Part shown: in pieces, positions 1 through 7,603 of the stretch
Layout: each line of letters opens with the position of its first letter
Position numbering within the stretch: the stretch's first letter is position 1
NCBI GenBank assembly: GCA_903900705.1
Contig: CAIUOG010000008.1
Coordinates: 1 to 38,197 of the forward strand
Direction of reading: 5' to 3'
DNA from: an uncultured Acidobacteriia bacterium
GTDB taxonomy: Bacteria > Acidobacteriota > Terriglobia > Bryobacterales > Bryobacteraceae
DNA: 38,197 nt
Translations under genes and position numbers: made by a program
The notes under the pieces: model-generated
Told to the model about the DNA's origin: nothing
The model's database searches: none
What the model saw: the letters and a program-made list of their open reading frames with translations, nothing else

Positions 1-620
1 TCGTCGGCCACGGTATCGAGCACTTCTTTGGTTTCGGCGCTCATCGACGTCTTCGTGAACATGTCGCCGTAGTCTTTGTACTTCCCGGCATGTTCCACGT
101 CGACCTGCACGCCCAGCTTGTCCAGCGTGCCCTTGAAGTACATCAGTTCGAGCGCGATGCCCTTCACGTTCAGCACGTCGGACGGCAGCATGTAGATCTT
201 CGTGCAGGCGCTCGCCATGTAGTAATCGCGGGTGGAGGGCGTCTTCAGATACGCGTAGACCGGCTTGCCCGATTTGCGGAACGCCTCAATGTCAGACCGG
301 ATTTCCTGCATTTTGGCCCAGCCGACGCCGGCTCCATCGGGCTCAAAGACCACGGCGCGGATGCGGGAATCCTTCGCCGCCCGGCGCAGGACGCTCCAGA
401 TGTTCTCGACCGTCAGAGCGGCTTTATCCGCCAGCAGGGGGATCGGAACTTCCACGGAAGGCTTTTCCGGAACGTCGCCGGAGAGGCGGAGCACGAGCGT
501 CGAGCCGTCTTCCACCGATGGCGGCTTCGACTTCAGCGACGCGACGGCGAAGACTCCCAAAACCACCACCAGCACGACGAGAACGGCGCCGGTAAACAGG
601 CCCAGCAGAAATTTACCCAT
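1..620 (-). CDS. sppA: Signal peptide peptidase SppA (partial, C-terminal part outside window)
   Basis: Membrane-anchored serine protease of the SppA/protease IV family (ClpP/crotonase fold), which digests cleaved signal peptides in the inner membrane. The visible 206 residues start at an ATG behind a purine-rich GGGGG-type ribosome site, with a hydrophobic anchor at about residues 4-23. They run through the N-terminal half, with the family pattern of a tyrosine-rich helix (RDYYMAS), then LNVKGI and the segment VEHAGKYKDYGDMFT. By alignment with E. coli SppA, the second Lys of GKYKDYGD is the catalytic general base. The serine-bearing half lies beyond base 1. It is the last visible gene of the tol-pal strand, 28 bases after the CBM9-like gene, so co-transcription is likely. 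The family assignment is secure; whether the gene is intact cannot be seen. Confidence 0.92.
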   Translation of the reverse strand, partial: MGKFLLGLFTGAVLVVLVVVLGVFAVASLKSKPPSVEDGSTLVLRLSGDVPEKPSVEVPIPLLADKAALTVENIWSVLRRAAKDSRIRAVVFEPDGAGVGWAKMQEIRSDIEAFRKSGKPVYAYLKTPSTRDYYMASACTKIYMLPSDVLNVKGIALELMYFKGTLDKLGVQVDVEHAGKYKDYGDMFTKTSMSAETKEVLDTVAD

Positions 621-648
621 GAAAGCCCCCTGATCGATTTGCCCACAA

Positions 649-1491
649 CTATTTTCGGGCGCGCAACCACAACGTGCCGAACTGCTTCAGGTGCGTCCGC
701 AGATTTTTCTCGCCGGCAAACCAATCCTCATGATGGAAATGCCCGAAATTGCCTGTGCCGCGTTCCTTTTCATCCAGATCCCCCAGCGCGATGTTCAGCC
801 CCACTTTGCGGTCACCCATAGCGGGGGAATAGAACTTCCCCGGCGCGACTTCAAGGCAGGGATCGAAATTGACAGCCCACTCGATCACATAACCGTGGCC
901 CCCGGGCTTCGGCTTCGCCACGGCCTCCTGTGCGCCGGAAAGGATCCAATTCCGGTAGGTATTCCAGGCGCTTTCGAGACGCCGGGGCTCGCCTTCCAAC
1001 AGGCCACCCACGCCCACGCCGCCCTTGCGGGACTTCGTCAGGTTGCAGACCATCTGCCAGGACGTCCCGTCCCCCGCCGAATCCTCATCGGCCACCCAAT
1101 GATTCGTTGCGTTGATCAGCAACTCCATTTCGTCGCCGAACCAGGGAAAGCCCTCGCGCGTCAGGTCATGCGCCTTCGGGTTCTCATCCGGCAGCCAGCG
1201 CGGTGTGTCGATGCCGTAAAGCACGTCATCCGTCACATCGAAGGCAAAATAGAGGCGCTTGCCGTCGTGTTTGACGTAACCCTTCAAAGAGAGGTCTTTG
1301 GCGTTAGTGGCAGGGGAAAACTGAGGGATCCAGCCGGTGTTGGTGAAAGTCGTGGCGTCGTCCCATTCACCGGGAGAGATGACCCCGTCGAGCTTTGGCG
1401 TTGTACCCGGATATGCGTTCAGCTCACGGGGGAACTCGCCCCCGGTCAGCACGGACAATCCGAGCAGAATGCCGCAGCAGAACTTTTTCAT
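649..1491 (-). CDS. Exported CBM9-like (carbohydrate-binding family 9) protein
   Basis: A 280-residue protein with a Sec-type signal (MKKFCCGILLGLSVLTGG). The body resembles the stand-alone CBM9-like domain: LDGVISPGEWDDATTF near residue 35, then a beta-rich region with YVKHDGKRLYFAFDVTDD, GDEMELLINA and a closing segment GNFGHFHHEDWF. Such domains are predicted to bind sugars in the periplasm or at the cell surface; no enzyme motif is visible. The ATG lies inside ATGA shared with the stop of cpoB, so translation is probably coupled to the tol-pal operon. A role in envelope glycan sensing is inference from that position. The domain call is from pattern recognition and the ligand is unknown. 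Confidence 0.72.
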   Translation of the reverse strand: MKKFCCGILLGLSVLTGGEFPRELNAYPGTTPKLDGVISPGEWDDATTFTNTGWIPQFSPATNAKDLSLKGYVKHDGKRLYFAFDVTDDVLYGIDTPRWLPDENPKAHDLTREGFPWFGDEMELLINATNHWVADEDSAGDGTSWQMVCNLTKSRKGGVGVGGLLEGEPRRLESAWNTYRNWILSGAQEAVAKPKPGGHGYVIEWAVNFDPCLEVAPGKFYSPAMGDRKVGLNIALGDLDEKERGTGNFGHFHHEDWFAGEKNLRTHLKQFGTLWLRARK

Positions 1492-2387
1492 TTCCTGCGT
1501 TTGACGGGGGCGGGCGGGGCGGCGGCCGTAACCGTCACGCCCATAGCCCGGAGTTGCTCTTTCGCCTGGGCCGCCTGATCTTTGCGCGGATAGTTCTTAA
1601 TCAGCGCGCGGAAGGTGGCAATGGCATCTGCCTTATGGCCGGAGGCCTTCAGCGCCATGCCCTTATCGAAGTACGCATTCGGCGTCACCTGATCGTTTGC
1701 GGGATAGCGTTCAATCACCGCGTCAAAATCCTGCGTCGCCAGTTCGTACTTTCCCTGTGCCGAATGCGCTTCGCCGATGTTCAACTGCGCGCTTGCGGCG
1801 TTCGGGTTATCGGGATTGAACTTGATGAAGTCGGAGAATTCCGAGATCGCGAGGTCGTACTTTCCGCCCGCGTAGTCCTTCATCGCGTTGTTGAACAGCG
1901 TTTCCGCCGGTACCGGCACCATCGCACCACCGTTCGCCGGGCCGGGAGGGGGCGGCGCGGGAGCCTGCAGCACCTTCACGGCCTCATTCAGGTCGCCCAG
2001 CCGCTGCAGCACTTTGTTGATGGAGGAATTCAGGTCGGAAACCTGATTCCGCACTTCCGACACGTCGTTGTTGGTGTTATCCACCTTCGCGGCGAGCGAG
2101 GCGATGGGCGCGAGCTTGGTGTTCAGTTCCCGGTCCAGTGTCTGGTTGACGGTGGAACTGAGCACGGCCACGCCGGTATTGGCCTTGTTGCCCGCGTCCA
2201 GAGCCTGCTGCAGCAGGGTCTGGATCATGGCCATTTTCTGATCGAAGCTGCTCTGCAGCGCTCGAACCTGGTCCTGGAGCTGCGCGATGTCGCGTTGCAT
2301 TTCCTGCATCTCCTTGCTGGCGGCAAACAGGTTGCCGGCAGGGAGCAGCGTGATGAGTGCGAGTAAGTAAACAGGGCGCATCTTCAT
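1488..2387 (-). CDS. cpoB: Cell division coordinator CpoB (YbgF), tol-pal system
   Basis: Periplasmic TolA-associated protein that coordinates peptidoglycan synthesis with outer-membrane constriction. The 299 residues show a signal peptide (residues 1-22), a long coiled-coil region (about 25-140, rich in Q, L, N and D heptads), a Pro-rich linker (PAPPPPGPANGG) and a C-terminal TPR array. The TPR array starts at ETLFNNAMKDYAGGKYDLAISEFSDF and repeats through AQLNIGEAHSAQGKYELA and AYFDKGMALKASGHKADA. The order tolB-pal-cpoB supports the call. The coiled coil is longer than in E. coli. The start has no strong ribosome site, and the 33-base gap before it consists mostly of a duplicated 14-mer. 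The second Met (residue 3) is an equally possible start. Confidence 0.9.
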   Translation of the reverse strand: MKMRPVYLLALITLLPAGNLFAASKEMQEMQRDIAQLQDQVRALQSSFDQKMAMIQTLLQQALDAGNKANTGVAVLSSTVNQTLDRELNTKLAPIASLAAKVDNTNNDVSEVRNQVSDLNSSINKVLQRLGDLNEAVKVLQAPAPPPPGPANGGAMVPVPAETLFNNAMKDYAGGKYDLAISEFSDFIKFNPDNPNAASAQLNIGEAHSAQGKYELATQDFDAVIERYPANDQVTPNAYFDKGMALKASGHKADAIATFRALIKNYPRKDQAAQAKEQLRAMGVTVTAAAPPAPVKRRK

Positions 2388-2389
2388 TA

Positions 2390-2417
2390 TTTGATTATCC
2401 CAGTTTGATTATCCCAG
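2390..2417. repeat. Perfect 14-bp tandem duplication between pal and cpoB
   Basis: Two adjacent identical copies of TTTGATTATCCCAG (2390-2403 and 2404-2417; CTGGGATAATCAAA on the coding strand) fill nearly the whole pal-cpoB gap. The duplication sits directly in front of the cpoB start codon and supplies its only weak purine stretch (GGGAT). Confidence 0.9.
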
Positions 2418-2420
2418 CCT

Positions 2421-3236
2421 CTACTGGCCTGCGGCAAAGTGCGCGCGGCGGTTGCGCTGATAGCAACCTTCGGTCGCTTCCGTGCAGGTGGGCCGTTCCT
2501 TGCCGAAGCTGATGGTCTTGAGCCGGTCGACCGGGACACCCTGCTGCGTGAGGAACTCGCGGGTGGCCGAGGCGCGGCGATCACCCAGACCCAGGTTGTA
2601 CTCGGCCGAGCCGCGTTCGTCGCAATGGCCTTCCACGTAGATGGTGGCGGTGGGGAAGTCGGCGAATATGCGCTTCAGCGCTTCGGCGTCGGCCTGGAGA
2701 ATCGCCCGGGCGTCGTCGCGCAGATTGTTGGAATCGTAGTCGAAGAGGATGTCCTGCAGGTCAGACTGCACGCGGGTTTCCACGGTGCCCTTCGGGTTGC
2801 GATTGGTGTTGGTCGGCGGAGGAGGCGGCGGCGCGGGGTTCGTCACCGAAATAGTAGCCGTTCCTGTCGTTGTGCCCGCCGGACCGGTTGCCGTCAGCGT
2901 CCAGGTGGTGGTTTCGGTCGGCGTAATGCTGCGGGTGCCGGTCGCCGGAACGGTGCCAATGCCGTGGTTGATGGAAATCTCGGTGGCGCCGGTCACAGAC
3001 CAGCGCAGCTGCGCGGATTGACCGCGCTCCACAGAAGACGGTTCCCCGGTGAACTCGGCAACAACCGGCTTGCCGGGCGTATTCATCGAAGGCCCATTCG
3101 TATTCGCCGAGGGCGGCGGAGGGGGCGGCGGCAGCGGCGTCTTTTTCTTGCCGCACGCGGTGGCAAAGATCGCCAGGATCGCGATCAGGGTAAAGCTGGT
3201 GAGTCTGGAAAGTCGAACCTGCGAAAGAGTTTTCAT
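2421..3236 (-). CDS. pal: Peptidoglycan-associated lipoprotein Pal with an inserted Ig-like domain
   Basis: Outer-membrane lipoprotein that binds peptidoglycan and is recruited by TolB/TolA at division. Starting at ATG 3236, the 271 residues have a lipoprotein signal with lipobox ATAC (lipidated Cys28), a KKK/poly-Pro linker, an immunoglobulin-like beta domain at about residues 55-130 (GEPSSVERGQSAQLRWSVTG, then TGTRSITPTETTTWTLTAT) and a second Pro-rich linker. The C-terminal OmpA domain has ILFDYDSNNLRDDAR, the diaminopimelate-binding region EGHCDERGSAEYN and LGDRRA. An upstream in-frame TTG at 3281 is possible but would add residues ahead of the lipobox, so ATG 3236 is preferred. Classical Pal is about 170 residues and lacks the Ig-like domain. 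Confidence 0.93.
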   Translation of the reverse strand: MKTLSQVRLSRLTSFTLIAILAIFATACGKKKTPLPPPPPPPSANTNGPSMNTPGKPVVAEFTGEPSSVERGQSAQLRWSVTGATEISINHGIGTVPATGTRSITPTETTTWTLTATGPAGTTTGTATISVTNPAPPPPPPTNTNRNPKGTVETRVQSDLQDILFDYDSNNLRDDARAILQADAEALKRIFADFPTATIYVEGHCDERGSAEYNLGLGDRRASATREFLTQQGVPVDRLKTISFGKERPTCTEATEGCYQRNRRAHFAAGQ

Positions 3237-3265
3237 AAGTGCCCGGTAGTTTTTACTCGAAAAAT

Positions 3266-4609
3266 CTACTTCACGCCCCAAACGGGGTAGCGATTGGAAC
3301 CCTGCTGCGTCAGCTGTTTCACCTGGCTGCCGTCTGCCAGCATAGTATAAATCTGCGGTCTGCCGGAGCGGGTGGACGTGAAAACCAGATGACGCCCATC
3401 AGGGGCCCAAACCGGATTCTCGTTCTTCCCTTCCCCGTGAGTCAACTGAATATATTGACCGGACCCGATATCCATCACGAACACGTTCCATTCGCCCTTG
3501 GCGTAACCCCGCGTCCACGAAAAAGCCATCTTCTGGCCGTCCGGACTCCACGACGGATTCGATGCCTCGCCTTCCCCGTTGGTCACGCGCTGCACGTCCG
3601 CGCCTTCCGCGTTCATGCGATAAATCTGCTGCGCGCCGGGGCCGCTCACAAACAGCACCAGATTGCCGTTCTTCGGATTCACCTTCGGTTCCACGCAGAT
3701 GGCATCCCGGTGCGTGATGCGGCGGAAGCCCTGGCCATCGATGTTCGCCGCGAAAATCTGCGCCAGGCCGGCCGCGGAGGACGCATAGTAGATTTGTTTG
3801 CCATCCGGCGTAAAGCTCGGCGTGGTGTTGAGCGAGGCCTCCTGGTTATAGAAAGGCAGCGGCCGGCCGGTATCAGTGTTGATCATCATGATGCGCGGCG
3901 TGCCCTTCGCATACGTGGTGAAGGCAATTCGCGAACCGTCCGGCGAGACGGTCGGCATGATGGAGAGCGACTTCAGATTCGTCAGTTGCTTCTGGTTATT
4001 GCCGTCCCAGTCCATCACCCAGACTTCGTCGAACCCGCCGCGGGTGGAGATGTAATAGATCCGGCTGCCCAGCAGGGAAGCCGCGCCGCCGAACTTCTGA
4101 ATAATGTCGTTGGCGAATTCGTGGGCCACCTTGATGGCGCCGGCTTCATCCAGCGAGCCGCTGTAGCGCGGCGTCATCAACTGCGCCGCCTGCAGGTTGG
4201 GCTGCCGCGTGTCATAGAGATTCGCGTAGAGCGCCAGCGCGCCATTCACGGCGGCGGTATAGCCGAACGCCAGGTGAGATGCCTTAGTGGGCGCGCCCTG
4301 CCAGTCCTGCAGCGCAAAACCCTGACGGTTGTCTTCCGGGCGCAGGTCTTCCGGACGCTGGGGGTTGTTGAGCGGGAAGACGCTCTTCGAGACCATCTCG
4401 AACAGGCCGGAGTTCTGCAGGTCGCTGAACAGCGTGGAATTGAAGGCCGCCATGTATTGCTGCGACCCGGTGCCCTTGAAATCAATCACCGCCAGCGCCG
4501 GTTTCGCGCCGTTCTGACCGAAGACCGTGGTCTCGATCTTGCCCTGCCCGAACGCACTGAGTGCGGCGGACATCAGAAGAGAAAAAAGTAAGAAAGTCGA
4601 TTTCCGCAT
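3266..4609 (-). CDS. tolB: Tol-Pal system protein TolB
   Basis: Periplasmic beta-propeller protein linking Pal to TolA. Starting at the ATG that shares one base with the preceding stop (TAATG), the 447-residue product has a cleavable signal (MRKSTFLLFSLLMSAALSAF), an N-terminal alpha/beta domain (KPALAVIDFKGTGSQQY) and a C-terminal propeller. The propeller shows repeated PD40-like blades: SIMPTVSPDGSRIAFTTYA, NTTPSFTPDGKQIYYASSA, SNPSWSPDGQKMAFSWTRG and NPVWAPDGRHLVFTSTRSG. Length and architecture match TolB. The start choice removes 64 extra residues of open frame that overlap the upstream gene. The overlap implies translational coupling. Confidence 0.95.
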   Translation of the reverse strand: MRKSTFLLFSLLMSAALSAFGQGKIETTVFGQNGAKPALAVIDFKGTGSQQYMAAFNSTLFSDLQNSGLFEMVSKSVFPLNNPQRPEDLRPEDNRQGFALQDWQGAPTKASHLAFGYTAAVNGALALYANLYDTRQPNLQAAQLMTPRYSGSLDEAGAIKVAHEFANDIIQKFGGAASLLGSRIYYISTRGGFDEVWVMDWDGNNQKQLTNLKSLSIMPTVSPDGSRIAFTTYAKGTPRIMMINTDTGRPLPFYNQEASLNTTPSFTPDGKQIYYASSAAGLAQIFAANIDGQGFRRITHRDAICVEPKVNPKNGNLVLFVSGPGAQQIYRMNAEGADVQRVTNGEGEASNPSWSPDGQKMAFSWTRGYAKGEWNVFVMDIGSGQYIQLTHGEGKNENPVWAPDGRHLVFTSTRSGRPQIYTMLADGSQVKQLTQQGSNRYPVWGVK

Positions 4610-5379
4610 TATTGTTTGAGTTGGAACCAGAGTTCTACGGGAACCGAACTGCCGTTGTACTGCGCGGGCAATTCGGGTAGCGGGTTGGAATCGAGAATCG
4701 CGCGTTTGGCGGAAGTATCCAGAAGATAGCTGCCGCTGGCCTGCGAGATCTGAATATTGCTGACGGCTCCGTTGCGGGAGATGACGAAGGAAACCGCGCA
4801 CTTCTGGCTGGGGGACGCCTTCACGTCCGCCGTATTCCAGTGCTGGCTGATTCTCTGGCGCATCAGGTCCACATAAGCCCCGAACCGGTTGCCCAGCACG
4901 GAAGCCGGACCGATGTCGATCCCCCCCGAGCCCTGCATCCCATACAGGGGCGAACTGACGGCCTGGGCCGATTTCGAATACACCTGATTGGCCTGATACT
5001 GCATCGGGCGAAACGCCGTAACCGCCGGCGCGGGCTTCGTCGCCGTCTTTTTCGGCTTCTCCCGCGGATCCCGCAGCGCCACCGCCGTCGGTTCCGGAGT
5101 CTTCTCCACAGGCTTCGACTTCACCGTCATCACTTCCTGCGGCGCCAGGTTGTCCGAGTCATTGGCCAGAGGATTGGTGGGACCTTCATTGCGCGGAATC
5201 GGAATGGTGGAGACCATGGTGACGCCCACTGACCCGCTGCTGGCATGTTCCGACCCCCACGTATTTTGGAACAGATGCACGTACCCGGAGACCACAAACA
5301 GACCCGCCAGCGCGCCGTGCGCGAGCAGGGAGCCCGCGAAAGGCCGTCCGATGGGATCTCGCTGGTCGAAGGTATCCAC
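4609..5379 (-). CDS. TolA/TonB-like energy transducer (TonB C-terminal domain)
   Basis: Inner-membrane protein in the position of TolA, expected to couple the TolQR proton channel to TolB/Pal. The start codon is GTG, 7 bases after the tolR stop. The 256 residues comprise a single membrane helix (about 17-37, LLAHGALAGLFVVSGYVHLF), a Pro/Lys-rich periplasmic spacer (KPVEKTPEPTAV, REKPKKTATKPAPA) and a C-terminal TonB/TolA-type domain: MRQRISQHWNTADVK, CAVSFVISRNGAVSNIQI and ELWFQLKQ. The spacer is short and lacks the long Ala-rich coiled coil of proteobacterial TolA, so homology alone cannot separate TolA from TonB. Gene order favours the TolA role. Confidence 0.86.
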   Translation of the reverse strand: MDTFDQRDPIGRPFAGSLLAHGALAGLFVVSGYVHLFQNTWGSEHASSGSVGVTMVSTIPIPRNEGPTNPLANDSDNLAPQEVMTVKSKPVEKTPEPTAVALRDPREKPKKTATKPAPAVTAFRPMQYQANQVYSKSAQAVSSPLYGMQGSGGIDIGPASVLGNRFGAYVDLMRQRISQHWNTADVKASPSQKCAVSFVISRNGAVSNIQISQASGSYLLDTSAKRAILDSNPLPELPAQYNGSSVPVELWFQLKQ

Positions 5380-5386
5380 TTGAGTT

Positions 5387-5815
5387 TCAGCGTCTTGTAT
5401 CGTCGAGTTGCGTTACCACGTTGATGCCGAACTTCGCATTCCCCAGAATGCTCATCACCTGCACGCCGATGTCCATTTTCGTCAGCTTATCGGCCTTGAT
5501 GTAAACCGCCGTCTGCCCTGGGTACTTCGTGTGAATCGCCTCCGGCAGAGCGTTGATATTCACCGGATCCTTCCCCAGAAACAAATCACCGGACTTCGTG
5601 ATAGACACCACCGGAAGCTCTTTTGTGACAGTCGAAACGGTCCGCGTCTTCGGAACATCGATCTCGATGCCGGAATCCATCGCGTGCGCCGTGATCATGA
5701 AGATGATCAGCAGCACCAACGCCACGTCCACAAACGGAGTGACGTTGATTTCCGCAAGAGGTGGCGCGCCGCGTGATCGCCGCCCACCGTTCGCTCCGCC
5801 GACGTTGATGGCCAT
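5387..5815 (-). CDS. tolR: Biopolymer transport protein TolR/ExbD
   Basis: Component of the proton-driven TolQR motor. The 142 residues have a short cytoplasmic start (RRSRGAPPLAEINVTPFVD), one membrane helix (about 28-45, VALVLLIIFMITAHAM) containing the ion-carrying Asp of the TPFVDV motif, and a periplasmic ExbD domain (EIDVPKTRTV, AVYIKADKLTKM, FGINVVTQLDD). ATG lies 6 bases after the tolQ stop. The Asp29-type residue needed for proton movement is intact. The call of TolR rather than ExbD rests on the downstream tolB and pal. Confidence 0.93.
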   Translation of the reverse strand: MAINVGGANGGRRSRGAPPLAEINVTPFVDVALVLLIIFMITAHAMDSGIEIDVPKTRTVSTVTKELPVVSITKSGDLFLGKDPVNINALPEAIHTKYPGQTAVYIKADKLTKMDIGVQVMSILGNAKFGINVVTQLDDTRR

Positions 5816-5821
5816 CGTTTG

Positions 5822-6508
5822 TTAATCCCCGAAACTGCGCTCAATCAGGTTCAGAAACTCGAGTCCGAAGTCGTCCATATCGGAACCCAGGGCCTTGAGC
5901 ATGTGGTTGAAGTGGTTGTACGCCATGGCGGCGGGAATGGCAGCGAAAAGCCCGGCGGCGGTGGCGATCAGGGCTTCCGCGATGCCGGGGCCCACCGAAT
6001 CGAGACTGGTGCTGCCCGCGCCCTTCAGATTCGAAAACGCGCGGATAATGCCCAGCACCGTGCCGAGCAGGCCGATAAACGGCGAGACGGAGGCGGTGGT
6101 CGCCAGCCAGCCCAACCCGTTTTCAAGGCGCGCCAACTGCTGATTCGTCCCGATCTGGAGGCTGCGCGTGATGGAATCCTGATTGCTTGGGATGCCTTTC
6201 GCCTTCACCTGCCGGCTGACTTCCTCATAACCGGCGTCGAAAACGGACACCAGCGGCGAGGGGCGGAACTGCTCACTCGCCACCATCACCGATTCAATCC
6301 CGTTGGCCTTGCGGAAAGCCCGAAGAAAGCGGGCGTCACTCTTCCGGGCCGCGCCCAGCGAGGACCATTTCGCGAAGATGATTGTCCAGGAGTAGACGGA
6401 AAAGCCCAGCAGGATAACAAGGACAACGTTCGCCAGTATCGATCCACCGCTAATCAGTTCCCAAAAACTCGTCTGCAGTGCTAAAAGAGCCGCGAGCGGA
6501 CTCGGCAA
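5822..6508 (-). CDS. tolQ: Proton channel protein TolQ (MotA/TolQ/ExbB family), TTG start
   Basis: Inner-membrane subunit of the TolQR motor. The frame opens at TTG (6508-6506), preceded by GGGAGGGC at a normal distance; no ATG or GTG with a comparable site is near, so a TTG start is well supported. The 228 residues carry three membrane segments: about 20-42 (GGSILANVVLVILLGFSVYS), about 130-150 (LATTASVSPFIGLLGTVLGI) and about 170-192 (IAEALIATAAGLFAAIPAAM). The family signature GLLGTVLGIIRAF and the polar Thr/Glu residues of the last helix are present. It is first gene of the tolQRAB-pal-cpoB unit. I could not identify a convincing promoter in the 95 bases upstream. Confidence 0.93.
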   Translation of the reverse strand: MPSPLAALLALQTSFWELISGGSILANVVLVILLGFSVYSWTIIFAKWSSLGAARKSDARFLRAFRKANGIESVMVASEQFRPSPLVSVFDAGYEEVSRQVKAKGIPSNQDSITRSLQIGTNQQLARLENGLGWLATTASVSPFIGLLGTVLGIIRAFSNLKGAGSTSLDSVGPGIAEALIATAAGLFAAIPAAMAYNHFNHMLKALGSDMDDFGLEFLNLIERSFGD

Positions 6509-6603
6509 CGTGTGCCCTCCCGTTTGAATTTATCATGCTGAACCTTCTCTTCGATCAGTCCAGCCCTGTCTGAGAGACGCAACCAGGGCGCAAAAAGTTG
6601 ACG

Positions 6604-7590
6604 TTACTTTACAGAACGACCGTAGAAGTACAGACTGCATAAATACAGGCACAACACTCCCGCCAGCACCTGCGGCCCCGACCGCAGTTCCCAGAATGCC
6701 GCCGCCACGCTCGCCAGCGCCTGCAACGCGCCCACCGGCAGCAGCCTGCCCGCCGTAAACCGCCACCGTTTCTGCGCAAGATTCAGACGGACAGAGGAAT
6801 GATGCCCGATCGCCAGCGCCATCAGCCCGAAAGTCAGCGCCGGCAGCGGACGCAGCGGCAGCGCCAGCAAAAGCAGAATGCCGAGGAATGCCAGATCCTT
6901 TGCCAGCAGAACCTGCCAGCCCGCGAGAGGCAGCAGGCGGTAGCGGGTCATCGCCGAATCAGGATCCAGCCCGAAGAGGGACTGCGCCCAGGTGCTGAGC
7001 GCGAGGGCGATCAGTATGGCGAAGATCGACAGTGCTTCGGGGTCGGCCCGCGCTCCGGAAAGCCGGAAGGCAATCCCCAGCAGGCTCAGCAGGATGGCGA
7101 GCCAGGTATCGGGCAGGCTCAGCATTTCGCGCACGTTGTTGGTGATCATCCCGCCCAGACGACCGGCGAGGAGCGGGAACGGCGGGATGCGGGTCAGTCG
7201 CGGCAGCCGGATCACCAGCCGCAGCGCGATCAACACTGGCAGGACGGGCCAGGCCCGCGTGAAAGCCAGAAGCCAGAACACGGGGCTCAGCGCCAGGCTC
7301 AGCAGCCGCAGAGCCACCCGATCAGAACGCCCCAGCGGCCAGGAGCTCAACCGCTCCGCCGGAATCTTTTCCAGCGGGTCCGAAGACGCCGGGACCAGGA
7401 GCAACAGGGCCAGAAGCGCCAGAAAAGGGTAGGCGCTCCACGGCGGCAGGCCGCTTGAAAGCGCGCCCGCAACCAGTAACATCACGAAGAAAAAGAAATT
7501 GTTGACCTTCAGGCTCCACAACGAGCCGAGGTCCCGCTGCACCGCGCGCCGCAGCGCCTGCAGGATCGCGAGCAGCGCCTTCTTCTCCAT
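6604..7590 (-). CDS. Multi-pass membrane protein of unknown function
   Basis: I do not recognise the family. The 328 residues have a basic amphipathic start (KKALLAILQALRRAVQRDL) followed by about eight or nine hydrophobic segments, for example FFFFVMLLVAGALSSGL, FLALLALLLLVPAS, LSLALSPVFWLLAFTRAW, LAILLSLLGIAFRL, IFAILIALALSTWA and FLGILLLLALPLRPLPAL. The terminus is RSVK. The overall look is like an ABC-2-type export permease, but no signature confirms that and no ATPase gene is adjacent. It lies 13 bases after the DapA-like gene on the same strand, so the two are probably co-transcribed. Base use matches its neighbours. Confidence 0.6.
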   Translation of the reverse strand: MEKKALLAILQALRRAVQRDLGSLWSLKVNNFFFFVMLLVAGALSSGLPPWSAYPFLALLALLLLVPASSDPLEKIPAERLSSWPLGRSDRVALRLLSLALSPVFWLLAFTRAWPVLPVLIALRLVIRLPRLTRIPPFPLLAGRLGGMITNNVREMLSLPDTWLAILLSLLGIAFRLSGARADPEALSIFAILIALALSTWAQSLFGLDPDSAMTRYRLLPLAGWQVLLAKDLAFLGILLLLALPLRPLPALTFGLMALAIGHHSSVRLNLAQKRWRFTAGRLLPVGALQALASVAAAFWELRSGPQVLAGVLCLYLCSLYFYGRSVK

Positions 7591-7603
7591 GAAGTCGGGG
7601 AAG

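Noticed and set aside
3237-3281. Upstream TTG start for pal
   Set aside because: It would put 15 residues before the lipoprotein signal and overlap tolB; ATG 3236 gives a normal lipobox.
6560-6590. GCCCTG/CAGGGC inverted repeat between the membrane-protein gene and tolQ as a terminator
   Set aside because: The stem is short, the loop is long, and no T-run follows on the transcribed strand.
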